Made by a program: the position numbers and the translations under genes. Of a stretch of DNA of 64,000 bases, positions 36,957 through 44,841 are shown in pieces. This stretch comes from Dryocola sp036489025 (GTDB lineage: Bacteria > Pseudomonadota > Gammaproteobacteria > Enterobacterales > Enterobacteriaceae). The stretch is taken from positions 1 through 64,000 of the forward strand of contig DASXGN010000046.1 in NCBI GenBank assembly GCA_036489025.1. The letters run 5' to 3'. The first letter of the stretch is position 1; each line of letters begins with the position of its first letter. The notes beneath the pieces were generated by a model. The model had not been told where the DNA came from. It saw only the letters and a program-made list of their open reading frames with translations, and searched no databases.

Positions 36957-37985
36957 ATGGAAAAAACGCGTAAGCGCCGTAACACTGGCCGGGTGACCCT
37001 GCAGGAAGTCGCTAACTATGCGGGCGTCGGAACCATGACGGTTTCCCGGGCGCTCAGAACGCCGGAGCAGGTTTCCGACAAGCTGCGGGAGAAAATAGAA
37101 CAGGCGGTTGAAGAGCTGGGCTATATCCCCAACCGTGCAGCGGGCGCGCTTGCATCCGGACACAGCAATACCGTTGCGGTTTTGATCCCCTCCCTGACGG
37201 ACAAAGCCAGCTCGAGCTTTATGCAGTCGCTCCAGCAGGTGCTGAATAAAAATGAGTTCCAGCTGCTGCTGGGCTGCCATGAGCACAACCAGCATAAAGA
37301 AGCCGAAATTTTAATGACCCTGCTGCAAAGTAATCCGGCGGCACTGGTGATTTTTGGCTCGCAGCTGGCGGATAAAACGCATCAAACGCTGGAAAAGGTA
37401 AACATCCCGACGATTAACGTGGTCGGTTCTCCGTTCCCCGAAGTCGATATTACGCTTGAGGCCTCGTTCTTTGAGGCGGCGCATAAGCTGACCGATCACC
37501 TGCTGGATAAGGGGTACAAACATATCGGTTTTATCGGCGCGCATATGGAAAACCGCCTGCAACGTCAGCAGCTTAACGGCTGGCACAGAGCGATGCTTGG
37601 GCGCTATCAGAATTCAGATCAGGTGATTACCACCCCGGAGGCGGCAAGTTTACAGTTTGGTCGCTACGCGCTGACCGAGATGCTGCTGCGCCAGCCGGAG
37701 CTGGACGCGGTGATTTGCAGCCACGAAGAAATCGCGCTGGGCATGATGTTCGAGTGCCAGAGAAGGCTGCTGAAAATCCCCGGCAGCATTGCGATAGCCT
37801 GCCTCGACGGCTCGGACAGCTGCGATCAAACGCATCCCACGCTGACGTCGGTACGCATCGACTATCAAAAGATGGGCAAGGAGGCGGGCAAGCTGCTGAT
37901 TGAACTGCTCAATGAAGAGCGCGAGCAGGATGAGCCGCGCGTGGAGCTGTTTAACTATCAGATAGAACTACGTCAAAGCACCTGA
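36957..37985 (+). CDS. LacI-family regulator, GntR (gluconate repressor)-like
   Basis: 342 residues. HTH at about 14-38 (VTLQEVANYAGVGTMTVSRALR), hinge with LGYIPNRAAGALASGHS, then a type I periplasmic-binding-like effector domain. Overall style resembles E. coli GntR/IdnR. Divergent from the PTS operon with the triple operator between them, so it probably represses that operon and itself. The ATG at 36957 follows GGAGCCAGG. Inducer not evident. Confidence 0.85.
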   Translation: MEKTRKRRNTGRVTLQEVANYAGVGTMTVSRALRTPEQVSDKLREKIEQAVEELGYIPNRAAGALASGHSNTVAVLIPSLTDKASSSFMQSLQQVLNKNEFQLLLGCHEHNQHKEAEILMTLLQSNPAALVIFGSQLADKTHQTLEKVNIPTINVVGSPFPEVDITLEASFFEAAHKLTDHLLDKGYKHIGFIGAHMENRLQRQQLNGWHRAMLGRYQNSDQVITTPEAASLQFGRYALTEMLLRQPELDAVICSHEEIALGMMFECQRRLLKIPGSIAIACLDGSDSCDQTHPTLTSVRIDYQKMGKEAGKLLIELLNEEREQDEPRVELFNYQIELRQST

Positions 37986-37992
37986 TAAACAA

Positions 37993-38014
37993 AACGCCAG
38001 CTTACGCTGGCGTT
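37993..38014. terminator. Bidirectional terminator between the LacI-type gene and yieH
   Basis: AACGCCAGC, TTAC loop, GCTGGCGTT. The T-run is better on the minus strand (yieH). Confidence 0.8.
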
Positions 38015-38018
38015 AATA

Positions 38019-38684
38019 TTAGCGGGTGAGATCCCAGCCGCGCGCGCGCCAGAGTTCAGGCAGCTGCGCAAGGTCGGTAAACATCGTCACTTTTGGATGG
38101 TCGATCGGCGGGTTATGCGGATCGGCGCAAAAATAGAAAACTTCCATTCCCGCCGCGATGCCCGACTGCGCGCCCGCCATCGAATCATCCACCAGCACGC
38201 AGTTTTTTACCTCTACCTGCATTTTATCCGCCGCGTGGTACATCAGAGCCGGGTCCGGCTTCCAGCGCTGAATGTCGTAGCCGCTGAACAGCCTGTCAGG
38301 AAAGTGGCCGAGCATGCCGGTTTTGCCCAGCGAATGCTCCATTTTGCTTACCGGCCCGTTAGAGACGATGCACATCGGCACCGCCACTCGTTCAATTAGC
38401 TCCGCCGCGCCTTCAATCACCTGCAGTTCGCTGTCGAACAGTCTTGCGACTTCGGCGCGATAAATCGGCTCCAGTTCGGTTTTCGACAGGCTGACGTCAT
38501 ACTGCTGGCTGATGGTATCGATGATTTCATAGAGTTTGATGCCCTTGAAGGTTTTATGAACCTCTTCAAGCGCAAGCTCAATGCCGTATTGCGCAAACAT
38601 ATGTACGTAGGCCTTGGAGCAAATTACCTCGCTGTCGACCAGGGTACCGTCACAGTCGAAGAACACCGCATCTATCCGGGACAT
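38019..38684 (-). CDS. yieH: 6-phosphogluconate phosphatase YieH (HAD)
   Basis: 221 residues as in E. coli YieH. HAD motif I FFDCDGTLVDSE with nucleophile Asp10 and acid/base Asp12, motif II VSNGP, motif III Lys in RWKPDPALM, motif IV VDDSMAG. The E. coli enzyme hydrolyses 6-phosphogluconate and some other sugar phosphates. Monocistronic, divergent from adeP. Confidence 0.93.
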   Translation of the reverse strand: MSRIDAVFFDCDGTLVDSEVICSKAYVHMFAQYGIELALEEVHKTFKGIKLYEIIDTISQQYDVSLSKTELEPIYRAEVARLFDSELQVIEGAAELIERVAVPMCIVSNGPVSKMEHSLGKTGMLGHFPDRLFSGYDIQRWKPDPALMYHAADKMQVEVKNCVLVDDSMAGAQSGIAAGMEVFYFCADPHNPPIDHPKVTMFTDLAQLPELWRARGWDLTR

Positions 38685-38736
38685 GCCGCTTCCTTTTAAA
38701 AGAGTGAACGCCTACTTTACCTAATTTGCGCAATTT

Positions 38737-38764
38737 TTGCGGCACGCAATCGTTGCCGTATAAG
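38737..38764 (+). promoter_or_regulatory. adeP promoter with PurR operator
   Basis: ACGCAATCGTTGCCGT at 38744-38759 matches 13 of 16 positions of the PurR consensus ACGCAAACGTTTGCGT. It sits in the 16-bp spacer of a candidate promoter TTGCGG (38737-38742) / TATAAG (38759-38764). E. coli adeP is a PurR target. Confidence 0.75.
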
Positions 38765-38863
38765 CAAATTCAATGAAAAAAAGTCCACTTTGACCATCAA
38801 CGTTAGGGTTTTTTGGTATAGGATAACGTCGGATTTTTCCCCTTATGTTCGGAAACAAAACAA

Positions 38864-40198
38864 ATGAGCCAACCACAATCTACTCCGGCTGCAAATCCGG
38901 GGCTGCTCGAGCGCGTGTTTAAACTGCGCGAGCATGGCACCACGGCACGTACCGAAGCGATCGCCGGTCTGACGACCTTCCTGACGATGGTGTATATCGT
39001 CTTCGTTAACCCGCAGATCCTTGGCGCCGCCGGTATGGATACCCAGGCCGTGTTTGTGACTACCTGCTTAATCGCCGCATTGGGAAGCATCCTGATGGGG
39101 ATTTTCGCCAATCTGCCGGTGGCACTGGCTCCGGCAATGGGGCTGAACGCTTTCTTTGCTTTCGTGGTTGTCGGCGCGATGGGCCTGTCCTGGCAAATCG
39201 GCATGGGTGCAATCTTTTGGGGCGCTGTCGGCCTGCTGTTACTGACTATTTTCCGCGTGCGCTACTGGATGATTGCCAATATCCCGGTGAGCCTGCGCGT
39301 AGGTATCACCAGCGGAATCGGGCTGTTCATCGGGATGATGGGTCTGAAAAACGCCGGGATTATCGTGGCGAACAAAGACACGCTGGTCAGCATTGGCAAT
39401 CTCACTTCGCACAGCGTTCTGTTAGGCGCGCTAGGCTTCTTTATTATCGCTATTCTGGCTTCCCGCAATATTCACGCGGCGGTGCTGGTGTCCATCGTAG
39501 TGACCACGCTGTTGGGCTGGCTGCTGGGCGACGTGCAGTATCACGGCATTGTTTCCGCGCCGCCAAGCGTGCTGTCCGTGGTGGGCCAGGTTGATTTAGC
39601 CGGTTCGCTGAATATTGGCCTGGCGGGCGTTATCTTCTCCTTTATGCTGGTTAACCTGTTTGACTCATCCGGGACGCTGATTGGCGTGACGGACAAAGCC
39701 GGGCTGACCGACGAGAAAGGCAAATTCCCGCGCATGAAGCAGGCGCTGTACGTGGACAGCATCTCTTCGGTAGCGGGCTCTTTCATCGGCACTTCTTCCG
39801 TTACCGCCTATATTGAAAGCTCTTCCGGCGTGTCCGTTGGCGGGCGTACCGGCCTGACCGCGGTTGTCGTGGGCCTGCTGTTCCTGCTGGTTATTTTCCT
39901 GTCGCCGCTGGCCGGAATGGTGCCTGCCTACGCTGCGGCTGGCGCGCTAATTTACGTGGGCGTGCTGATGACATCGAGCCTGTCCCGCGTGAAGTGGGAT
40001 GACCTGACCGAAGCGGTTCCCGCGTTTATCACCGCCGTAATGATGCCGTTCAGCTTCTCTATCACCGAAGGTATTGCCCTGGGTTTCATCTCCTACGGCG
40101 TGATGAAGATCGGCACCGGCCGCTGGCGCGAGCTCAGCCCGTGCGTCATCGTGGTGGCGCTGTTGTTCATTCTGAAGATTGCGTTTATTGATAACTAA
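38864..40198 (+). CDS. adeP: Adenine permease AdeP (YieG), AzgA-like
   Basis: 444 residues, one fewer than E. coli. NCS2/AzgA nucleobase:cation symporter with 13-14 helices; EAIAGLTTFLTMVYIVFVNPQIL near 31-53 and NLFDSSGTLIGVTDKAGL near 263-280 are family signatures. High-affinity adenine uptake in E. coli. Followed by a strong bidirectional terminator. Confidence 0.94.
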   Translation: MSQPQSTPAANPGLLERVFKLREHGTTARTEAIAGLTTFLTMVYIVFVNPQILGAAGMDTQAVFVTTCLIAALGSILMGIFANLPVALAPAMGLNAFFAFVVVGAMGLSWQIGMGAIFWGAVGLLLLTIFRVRYWMIANIPVSLRVGITSGIGLFIGMMGLKNAGIIVANKDTLVSIGNLTSHSVLLGALGFFIIAILASRNIHAAVLVSIVVTTLLGWLLGDVQYHGIVSAPPSVLSVVGQVDLAGSLNIGLAGVIFSFMLVNLFDSSGTLIGVTDKAGLTDEKGKFPRMKQALYVDSISSVAGSFIGTSSVTAYIESSSGVSVGGRTGLTAVVVGLLFLLVIFLSPLAGMVPAYAAAGALIYVGVLMTSSLSRVKWDDLTEAVPAFITAVMMPFSFSITEGIALGFISYGVMKIGTGRWRELSPCVIVVALLFILKIAFIDN

Positions 40199-40211
40199 GA
40201 CGTCAGAAACG

Positions 40212-40241
40212 AAAAAGCCGGCCGTGAGAGCCGGCTTTTTT
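40212..40241. terminator. Bidirectional terminator between adeP and yieF
   Basis: AAAAAGCCGGC and GCCGGCTTTTT, 11-bp stem with a 7-nt loop, T-runs on both strands. Confidence 0.9.
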
Positions 40242-40252
40242 ATGGGGATAAC

Positions 40253-40819
40253 TTAAGCCTTCACGCGCTTAATATAGTCGCCAAAGGCCGTCAGCTGACC
40301 GGTAAGATGATCGATCGTGCTTTGATCGACCACTTCACCCGTCTGGGTATCCACCTTGTTCTGAATCACTCCGCCCATAAACTCAGGCTTGTTCATCACC
40401 ATGGCGTCCAGGAACACCAGAATCTGGCGCAAATGATACTGGCAGCGGGCCCCGCCGATTGCGCCCATCGAGCTGGTTTGAATCAGCACCGGCTTACCGG
40501 CCAGCGGCTGCTCGGGCAGGCGAGAAAGCCAGTCGATAGCGTTTTTCAGGCCGCCCGGAACGGAGTAATTGTACTCAGGCGTGACGATAACCACGCCGTC
40601 CGCGCTGCGGATTTGTTCGGCAATTGACTCTACGGTTTGCGGGAAGCCGTCTTCCTGCTGGACATCGGCATCGTACAGCGGGATATCAGCGATCGATGGC
40701 AGGGCATCAACGCTCATTCCGGCAGGCGCTATTTTTGGTAGCGTGCGGGCTACCATCGCGTTGAAAGAGCCTTTGCGCAGGCTGCCGAGTAGCGTAACTA
40801 TCTTTAACGTGTCGGACAT
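40253..40819 (-). CDS. yieF: NAD(P)H-dependent FMN reductase / quinone and chromate reductase YieF (ChrR)
   Basis: 188 residues as in E. coli. Flavodoxin-like fold: LLGSLRKGSFNAMVA is the FMN phosphate loop and TPEYNYSVPGGLKNAIDWLSR the flavin-ring loop of the NADPH-dependent FMN reductase family. Proposed to protect against quinone and oxidative stress. Downstream of yieE with a 34-bp gap, probably co-transcribed. Confidence 0.93.
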   Translation of the reverse strand: MSDTLKIVTLLGSLRKGSFNAMVARTLPKIAPAGMSVDALPSIADIPLYDADVQQEDGFPQTVESIAEQIRSADGVVIVTPEYNYSVPGGLKNAIDWLSRLPEQPLAGKPVLIQTSSMGAIGGARCQYHLRQILVFLDAMVMNKPEFMGGVIQNKVDTQTGEVVDQSTIDHLTGQLTAFGDYIKRVKA

Positions 40820-40853
40820 GAATACTCCTTTTTGTCAGGACGTTGTGGAAAGA

Positions 40854-41573
40854 CTAGTGTGGAAACAAAGCTTTTTCATAGGGCTGGCTGGTAAAGCGTA
40901 TGATACGCCCGTCGGGATCGCTACGGCGAGCCTGAACATCTTTCAGGCGGGACCAGCCGCGCCGGGCGTCAAAATCCCACAGGGAGAGCTTCTCAATCGC
41001 CGGTGAAACGGTACATGCCCAGACCAGAATGTCTTCTACATCACTCACCGCTTCAATCTCCGTTTGATTTATCACGCGCATCCGCCCCGCTCCAGGAATG
41101 AGCTGAAGCGCTTCCTCGCTGCCGGTGAGCTTAAACACGCTCTGGCGCAGGGCGCGCAGCTGCGCGCGGGCTTCATGGGGATCGTTTTGGTTATTAATCC
41201 AGGTCGCTTCCGGGCTGCTGAAATTGACGGCTGCCAGGGATGTGGACGCTCGGGGCAATTCAATATCCAACCCGCAGAGCCCCTCGGTCGTTAACAACAC
41301 GCCGACGCTATTCCCGGCATAGGCAATGCTGAAATCTGAAAATGAACGATCTGCAAAATAGGGCCTTCCGGCCTGGCTGGTGATGATTTTAGGCAGCTTT
41401 GTGATGCCGTAAAGCATGAAGAGTAGCTCAGCCAGCAGCGTCCGTGAGGCGATAAACCGCGCGCGGCGGCGTTCTGGCAGGTCCTGCGCGTAGCTTAAAC
41501 AGTCGTCATCCAGGCGTGAAGAGGGGGGGAAAGCTGAGTTGATAGTCCATCGTGCGAAGTGCGTTGCCATTTG
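40854..41573 (-). CDS. yieE: Putative phosphopantetheinyl transferase YieE
   Basis: 239 residues from ATG 41573; an in-frame ATG at 41582 is less likely because the GGAG ribosome site lies in its first codons. N-terminus MATHFARW matches my recollection of E. coli YieE. Sfp/AcpT-type features: LASR-like FIASRTLLAEL, GRPYFAD, the DFSIAYAGN strand and the metal-binding CGLDIELP. The downstream (W)xxKEA motif is not canonical (FKLTGSEEAL), so catalytic activity is uncertain. Neighbour yieF is conserved. Confidence 0.82.
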   Translation of the reverse strand, partial: QMATHFARWTINSAFPPSSRLDDDCLSYAQDLPERRRARFIASRTLLAELLFMLYGITKLPKIITSQAGRPYFADRSFSDFSIAYAGNSVGVLLTTEGLCGLDIELPRASTSLAAVNFSSPEATWINNQNDPHEARAQLRALRQSVFKLTGSEEALQLIPGAGRMRVINQTEIEAVSDVEDILVWACTVSPAIEKLSLWDFDARRGWSRLKDVQARRSDPDGRIIRFTSQPYEKALFPH

Positions 41574-41802
41574 TCGCTCCATGATAATGGTCTTAAGAAC
41601 AAGGGCGTCATTATTGCCGATTATGAACGGGTTTTAATGGATGGAAATCAACCTACGGGTATGCAGAGATAACTTTTACTTTTCCGTGACGAGTCGTCAA
41701 CCCCGGCGATAATTTTTTGAATGCTTACGGGAGGAGGGGTGGGCCGCTTTCCGCCCTGTATGCTGTTTGCCAGTCCATTGGCTTGAGCATCCTGTGGAGA
41801 GT

Positions 41803-42282
41803 TTACAGCGTTGAGCAAGTGGCTATGGGGAGGACCAGACCATGGAATATATAAGCGTTATTTAATGCATTGGTCACATAAAAATAATCGATGCCATCAA
41901 GCTCAATATTTTCGAAGAGACCTGTAGGAACATTATCACTGGCTGCGATATCGACCTTTTTTTTCGAAGCATGATAAATATTGCTATTACCGACATTTTT
42001 AATGGAGAAATGGGTCGTGCGATCGACCATGTACAGCTTGTTTTGATCCGCTATAGCCCCTTTATTAATAACGGTGACGGCTGAGTTATGCAGGAAAAAA
42101 AGCGTCGTGAGTTTAGCTGTGGCAATGCTTCCTGAAGGTAACTGCTTCTGTGTGACATTTTCAGTAATACACTTAAGGTTTGACAAAGATTTTGTATTAG
42201 CGTGGCTTAACAGAAGCACTGAAAATATCGTAAAATTAAAGAGTAAAACGATGATGCCAATGAGGTTTATTTTATCTTTCAT
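41803..42282 (-). CDS. FidL-like membrane protein
   Basis: 159 residues if started at ATG 42282 (MKDKINLIGIIVLLFNF), 7 bp after the stop of the upstream regulator gene; the frame is open further upstream but that part overlaps the regulator. One N-terminal membrane anchor (about 5-25) and a periplasmic remainder with only two Cys. Size, topology and position right after a ToxR/CadC-like regulator match Salmonella FidL, found beside MarT. Role unknown; perhaps it modulates the regulator. AT-rich codons set it apart from the core genes. Confidence 0.68.
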   Translation of the reverse strand: MKDKINLIGIIVLLFNFTIFSVLLLSHANTKSLSNLKCITENVTQKQLPSGSIATAKLTTLFFLHNSAVTVINKGAIADQNKLYMVDRTTHFSIKNVGNSNIYHASKKKVDIAASDNVPTGLFENIELDGIDYFYVTNALNNAYIFHGLVLPIATCSTL

Positions 42283-42289
42283 CGCATGG

Positions 42290-43081
42290 CTATCCAGAGA
42301 ACTGACGATAGGTTTGACAGTTTTTATAATGTGACGGTGTTGATTTATAACAGGCGCTAATAAATGAGTTATTGATCTGCATTTTGTTAAAAAAGGAATA
42401 AAAGACATCCGTCTCTGCATTACTGCAGTCGATTTTTTGTTTCTTAATTTCTTTCTCTGTTAGCATTTTTAACGATGGTACAGTATCAAAATCTCGAGGC
42501 CCAACCCAATACAGCGAACATTTTTTATAAGCACCTAATATGAGAAGTTCCGTAATGTCAACGGGAGGATCGGTACTGTCAAACTGCTGGGAGTAACTCA
42601 TCCAGGAAATAGTCACGACGAGGATGTTTAGCAGTATAAGTGAGGTGAGTAAAATTCTGGTTTTCCCATGGTTTATTTTATCGGCTGTGAGATTTTTTTT
42701 CGGGACGGAAATCTGCTCATCTTTGGGGGGCCGGTCTTCAGGTAGGGGGTTGACTGAAGCCATAAAACAGAGGCCTTTTCTTCGAACCGTTTGTATTAGC
42801 ATTGGATCATGGCCCAGATTTTTAAATGCTTTACGTAATTCACTTACAGCAACATTTAAGCTGATGGTGGAACCAGAGAAACCGTAATCTTCCCAAACCC
42901 GCTTTATTAGATCATCACGTGTCAGAATTTGCTCATCACTTTTTAGCAGCTCGTACAGCAGTCGGGAAGATTGATTTGATAATTGTATGTAGGATTCTTC
43001 CTCTTCTAATTTTTTTATCACACCGGTGTTAGCATCATACATCATCGTATGTTCAATTAAATGTCTCATTCTCGCTGTCAT
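42290..43081 (-). CDS. Membrane-anchored winged-helix regulator (ToxR/CadC/MarT-like)
   Basis: 263 residues. Cytoplasmic OmpR-type winged helix 1-108 (LTRDDLIKRVWEDYGFSGSTISLNVAVSELRKAF then LIQTVRRKGLCF), linker, one membrane helix about 142-162, and a short periplasmic domain with Cys188, Cys219, Cys244 and Cys255, able to form two disulfides. This is the one-component ToxR/CadC layout; pairing with a FidL-like gene points to the MarT subgroup. Divergent from the fimbrial operon, which it probably activates (inference). An alternative start is Met5 at 43069. Confidence 0.82.
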   Translation of the reverse strand: MTARMRHLIEHTMMYDANTGVIKKLEEEESYIQLSNQSSRLLYELLKSDEQILTRDDLIKRVWEDYGFSGSTISLNVAVSELRKAFKNLGHDPMLIQTVRRKGLCFMASVNPLPEDRPPKDEQISVPKKNLTADKINHGKTRILLTSLILLNILVVTISWMSYSQQFDSTDPPVDITELLILGAYKKCSLYWVGPRDFDTVPSLKMLTEKEIKKQKIDCSNAETDVFYSFFNKMQINNSFISACYKSTPSHYKNCQTYRQFSG

Positions 43082-43499
43082 CCTTAAGACATGATCCTAT
43101 TATCCCCGGTAGTATTTAGTGAAAAAAATTACAGGTCAAGATGTGTTGATTATTTGAGTGAGCTTAACGTCAAATCAGTAATAATAATGCGGGATAAAAT
43201 GTCACTGGCAAGGATGTTATTATATTCAAATTGGTTTTAAATTCTTGTTATTTGCCATTGGTTAGATTATTTAAATTATTATTTGTTGTTTTTAGTATAA
43301 TATTTTAAATCTCGCGTAATTATTGCAATATTGTGTTGTGGGAACGGTCTGAAAAGCCTTCCTGTTGGTTGCTTGTGGGTCTGTTGTCTGGTTTGCAGGC
43401 ATAAAGTGATATCTCAATCTTAAACCTGGTATGTGGCATCGCTTCATACCGGGAACAGTATTGTCTGGTTTTCAGATATAAATTATTACGGAGTCTGGT
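43082..43499. promoter_or_regulatory. AT-rich divergent control region of regulator and fimbrial operon
   Basis: 418 bp with no gene. The part 43200-43330 is very AT-rich, the kind of DNA H-NS silences. TATAAT at 43296-43301 is a candidate -10 but I see no clear -35 for it. A 22-bp imperfect direct repeat and a hairpin lie at 43384-43482 (listed separately). I looked for flanking inverted repeats of a fimS-type switch and saw none. Confidence 0.55.
43384..43482 (+). repeat. 22-bp imperfect direct repeats flanking a hairpin in the fimbrial leader
   Basis: Repeat 1 at 43384-43405 and repeat 2 at 43461-43482 share TTGTCTGGTTT then CAG then ATAAA, with 3 mismatches in 22, 77 bp apart. Between them CCTGGTATG (43425-43433) and CATACCGGG (43445-43453) pair (one G-U) around an 11-nt loop. 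Repeat 2 ends 17 bp before the pilin ATG. Candidate regulator sites or leader element. Confidence 0.6.
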
Positions 43500-44084
43500 A
43501 TGAACAATAAAGTGTTAGCGGTAACGTTGCTGTCCACGATTATCTTTTCTGGCTATGCGTCTGCAGAAGATAATGCCGCAGGTGGCTCAATCAACTTCAG
43601 CGGGGCTATTACGGATACTACCTGTACCATTAACGGTGGTAAAAGCGCAGATATGACCGTGGCGCTTAGCCCGATCACCGTTAGCGATGCAGGTACAACC
43701 GTGGGTCTAATTGCTAAAAATAAAAAGTCATTCTCACTCACGTTCTCCGGGTGCTCACCGGTGGATGAAGAGTCGACTAACCCACTTAAAATCTACTTCT
43801 CTTCAGCACAAAATATCTCTACCGACGGTAATTATGTGACTAACACTACGGTAAACGAAAATGACGTTAATGTAGCGCGTAACGTTGGTTTCTCTCTGGC
43901 TAAGCCTGGTACATCGCAACCTATTCCATTAAATCAGCCTTTAGTGACTGATATCCTCGGCCAGCAAGCATCACCTAATGCTGAGACATTAACACTGGAT
44001 GTTTTTTATTATAAAACCAATGCCCTGCCAGCCAGGGTGGGTGATTTAAGCTCCAACATTACTTACACCATTTCTTATCTGTAA
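43500..44084 (+). CDS. Major fimbrial subunit (type 1-like pilin)
   Basis: 194 residues. Signal peptide 1-22 (ASA/EDN). Mature N-terminal extension GGSINFSGAITDTTCTI can act as donor strand; Cys42 and Cys85 form the usual pilin disulfide; C-terminus ends in NITYTISYL with the penultimate Tyr needed for chaperone binding. Fimbrial domain PF00419 type. First gene of the operon, preceded by a long leader and GGAG. Which chaperone-usher clade it belongs to cannot be settled by eye. Confidence 0.9.
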   Translation: MNNKVLAVTLLSTIIFSGYASAEDNAAGGSINFSGAITDTTCTINGGKSADMTVALSPITVSDAGTTVGLIAKNKKSFSLTFSGCSPVDEESTNPLKIYFSSAQNISTDGNYVTNTTVNENDVNVARNVGFSLAKPGTSQPIPLNQPLVTDILGQQASPNAETLTLDVFYYKTNALPARVGDLSSNITYTISYL

Positions 44085-44134
44085 TGTTTTTAACCAGGTC
44101 CGTGAGGGCCTGGTGTTTTTAAAGGAACGTTATA

Positions 44135-44827
44135 ATGCGATTTTTGCTTATTGGGCTGCTTTGGGCGGTCGTTAGCTGTGCTTCTGCAAATGTTGTTATC
44201 AATGGTACCCGCGTAATTTATCCGCTGAACAGTAAAGAAATAGTTGTGCAGCTTATAAATAATGGAAGCGATCCTGCTCTTGTTCAGTCGTGGATTGATG
44301 ATGGCGATATGAATTCAACGCCGGAAACCTCTCGTGCTCCTTTTCTGTTATCTCCACCAGTAGTCAAAGTTGCTGGAAAAGGTGGCCAGCAATTACGTAT
44401 AAAAAAATTGCCTGCCAAGCTGCCGACCGATAGAGAATCTGTATTTTATTTAAATGTTCTCGATGTTCCCCCGGTTCCAGAAGAGATGCAGGGTATGAAT
44501 ACCATGCAGCTGGCGATTAAATCACGAATTAAATTATTTTTGCGCCCGGAGCAGCTTCACGGCGGCATTGATAAAGCAGTTGAAAAAGTAGACGTAAAGG
44601 CAGAAGGGAAAGGGTTCAGGATTAATAACAAAAGCCCTTTCTTTATCACCGTCGCCAATGTTGAGGGGCGAAATAATAAAAAGATGGTTGCCGAGTCGTT
44701 GATGCTGGCTCCTTTTTCAAATGCATTTACCCAAGCCACCTCGCTCGTTAAGAAAGGCCAACCTTACAGTCTGATTTATGTCGATGATCTGGGCGCTTAC
44801 AAGAAGCACGACCTCGTTAGTCAATAA
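44135..44827 (+). CDS. Periplasmic fimbrial chaperone (PapD-like, short-loop FGS)
   Basis: 230 residues. Signal peptide 1-18 (CASA/NVV). Two Ig-like domains; Arg26 (mature Arg8) in INGTRVIYP and Lys133 in SRIKLFLRP are the pair that anchors the pilin C-terminus. DRESVFYLNVLDVPP is the classic chaperone signature and the short F1-G1 loop marks the FGS class. 50 bp after the pilin gene. Confidence 0.93.
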   Translation: MRFLLIGLLWAVVSCASANVVINGTRVIYPLNSKEIVVQLINNGSDPALVQSWIDDGDMNSTPETSRAPFLLSPPVVKVAGKGGQQLRIKKLPAKLPTDRESVFYLNVLDVPPVPEEMQGMNTMQLAIKSRIKLFLRPEQLHGGIDKAVEKVDVKAEGKGFRINNKSPFFITVANVEGRNNKKMVAESLMLAPFSNAFTQATSLVKKGQPYSLIYVDDLGAYKKHDLVSQ

Positions 44828-44841
44828 AGAGCGTTAAGAAC

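Noticed and set aside
42282..42420. Possible frameshift joining the FidL-like frame to the regulator
   Set aside because: The 46 extra residues overlap the regulator in another frame; a good ATG at 42282 just after the regulator stop explains two separate coupled genes, and each product has a complete domain layout.
43082..43499. Invertible fimS-like promoter switch
   Set aside because: No matching inverted repeats flank the region and no recombinase gene is nearby; only direct repeats and a short hairpin are present.
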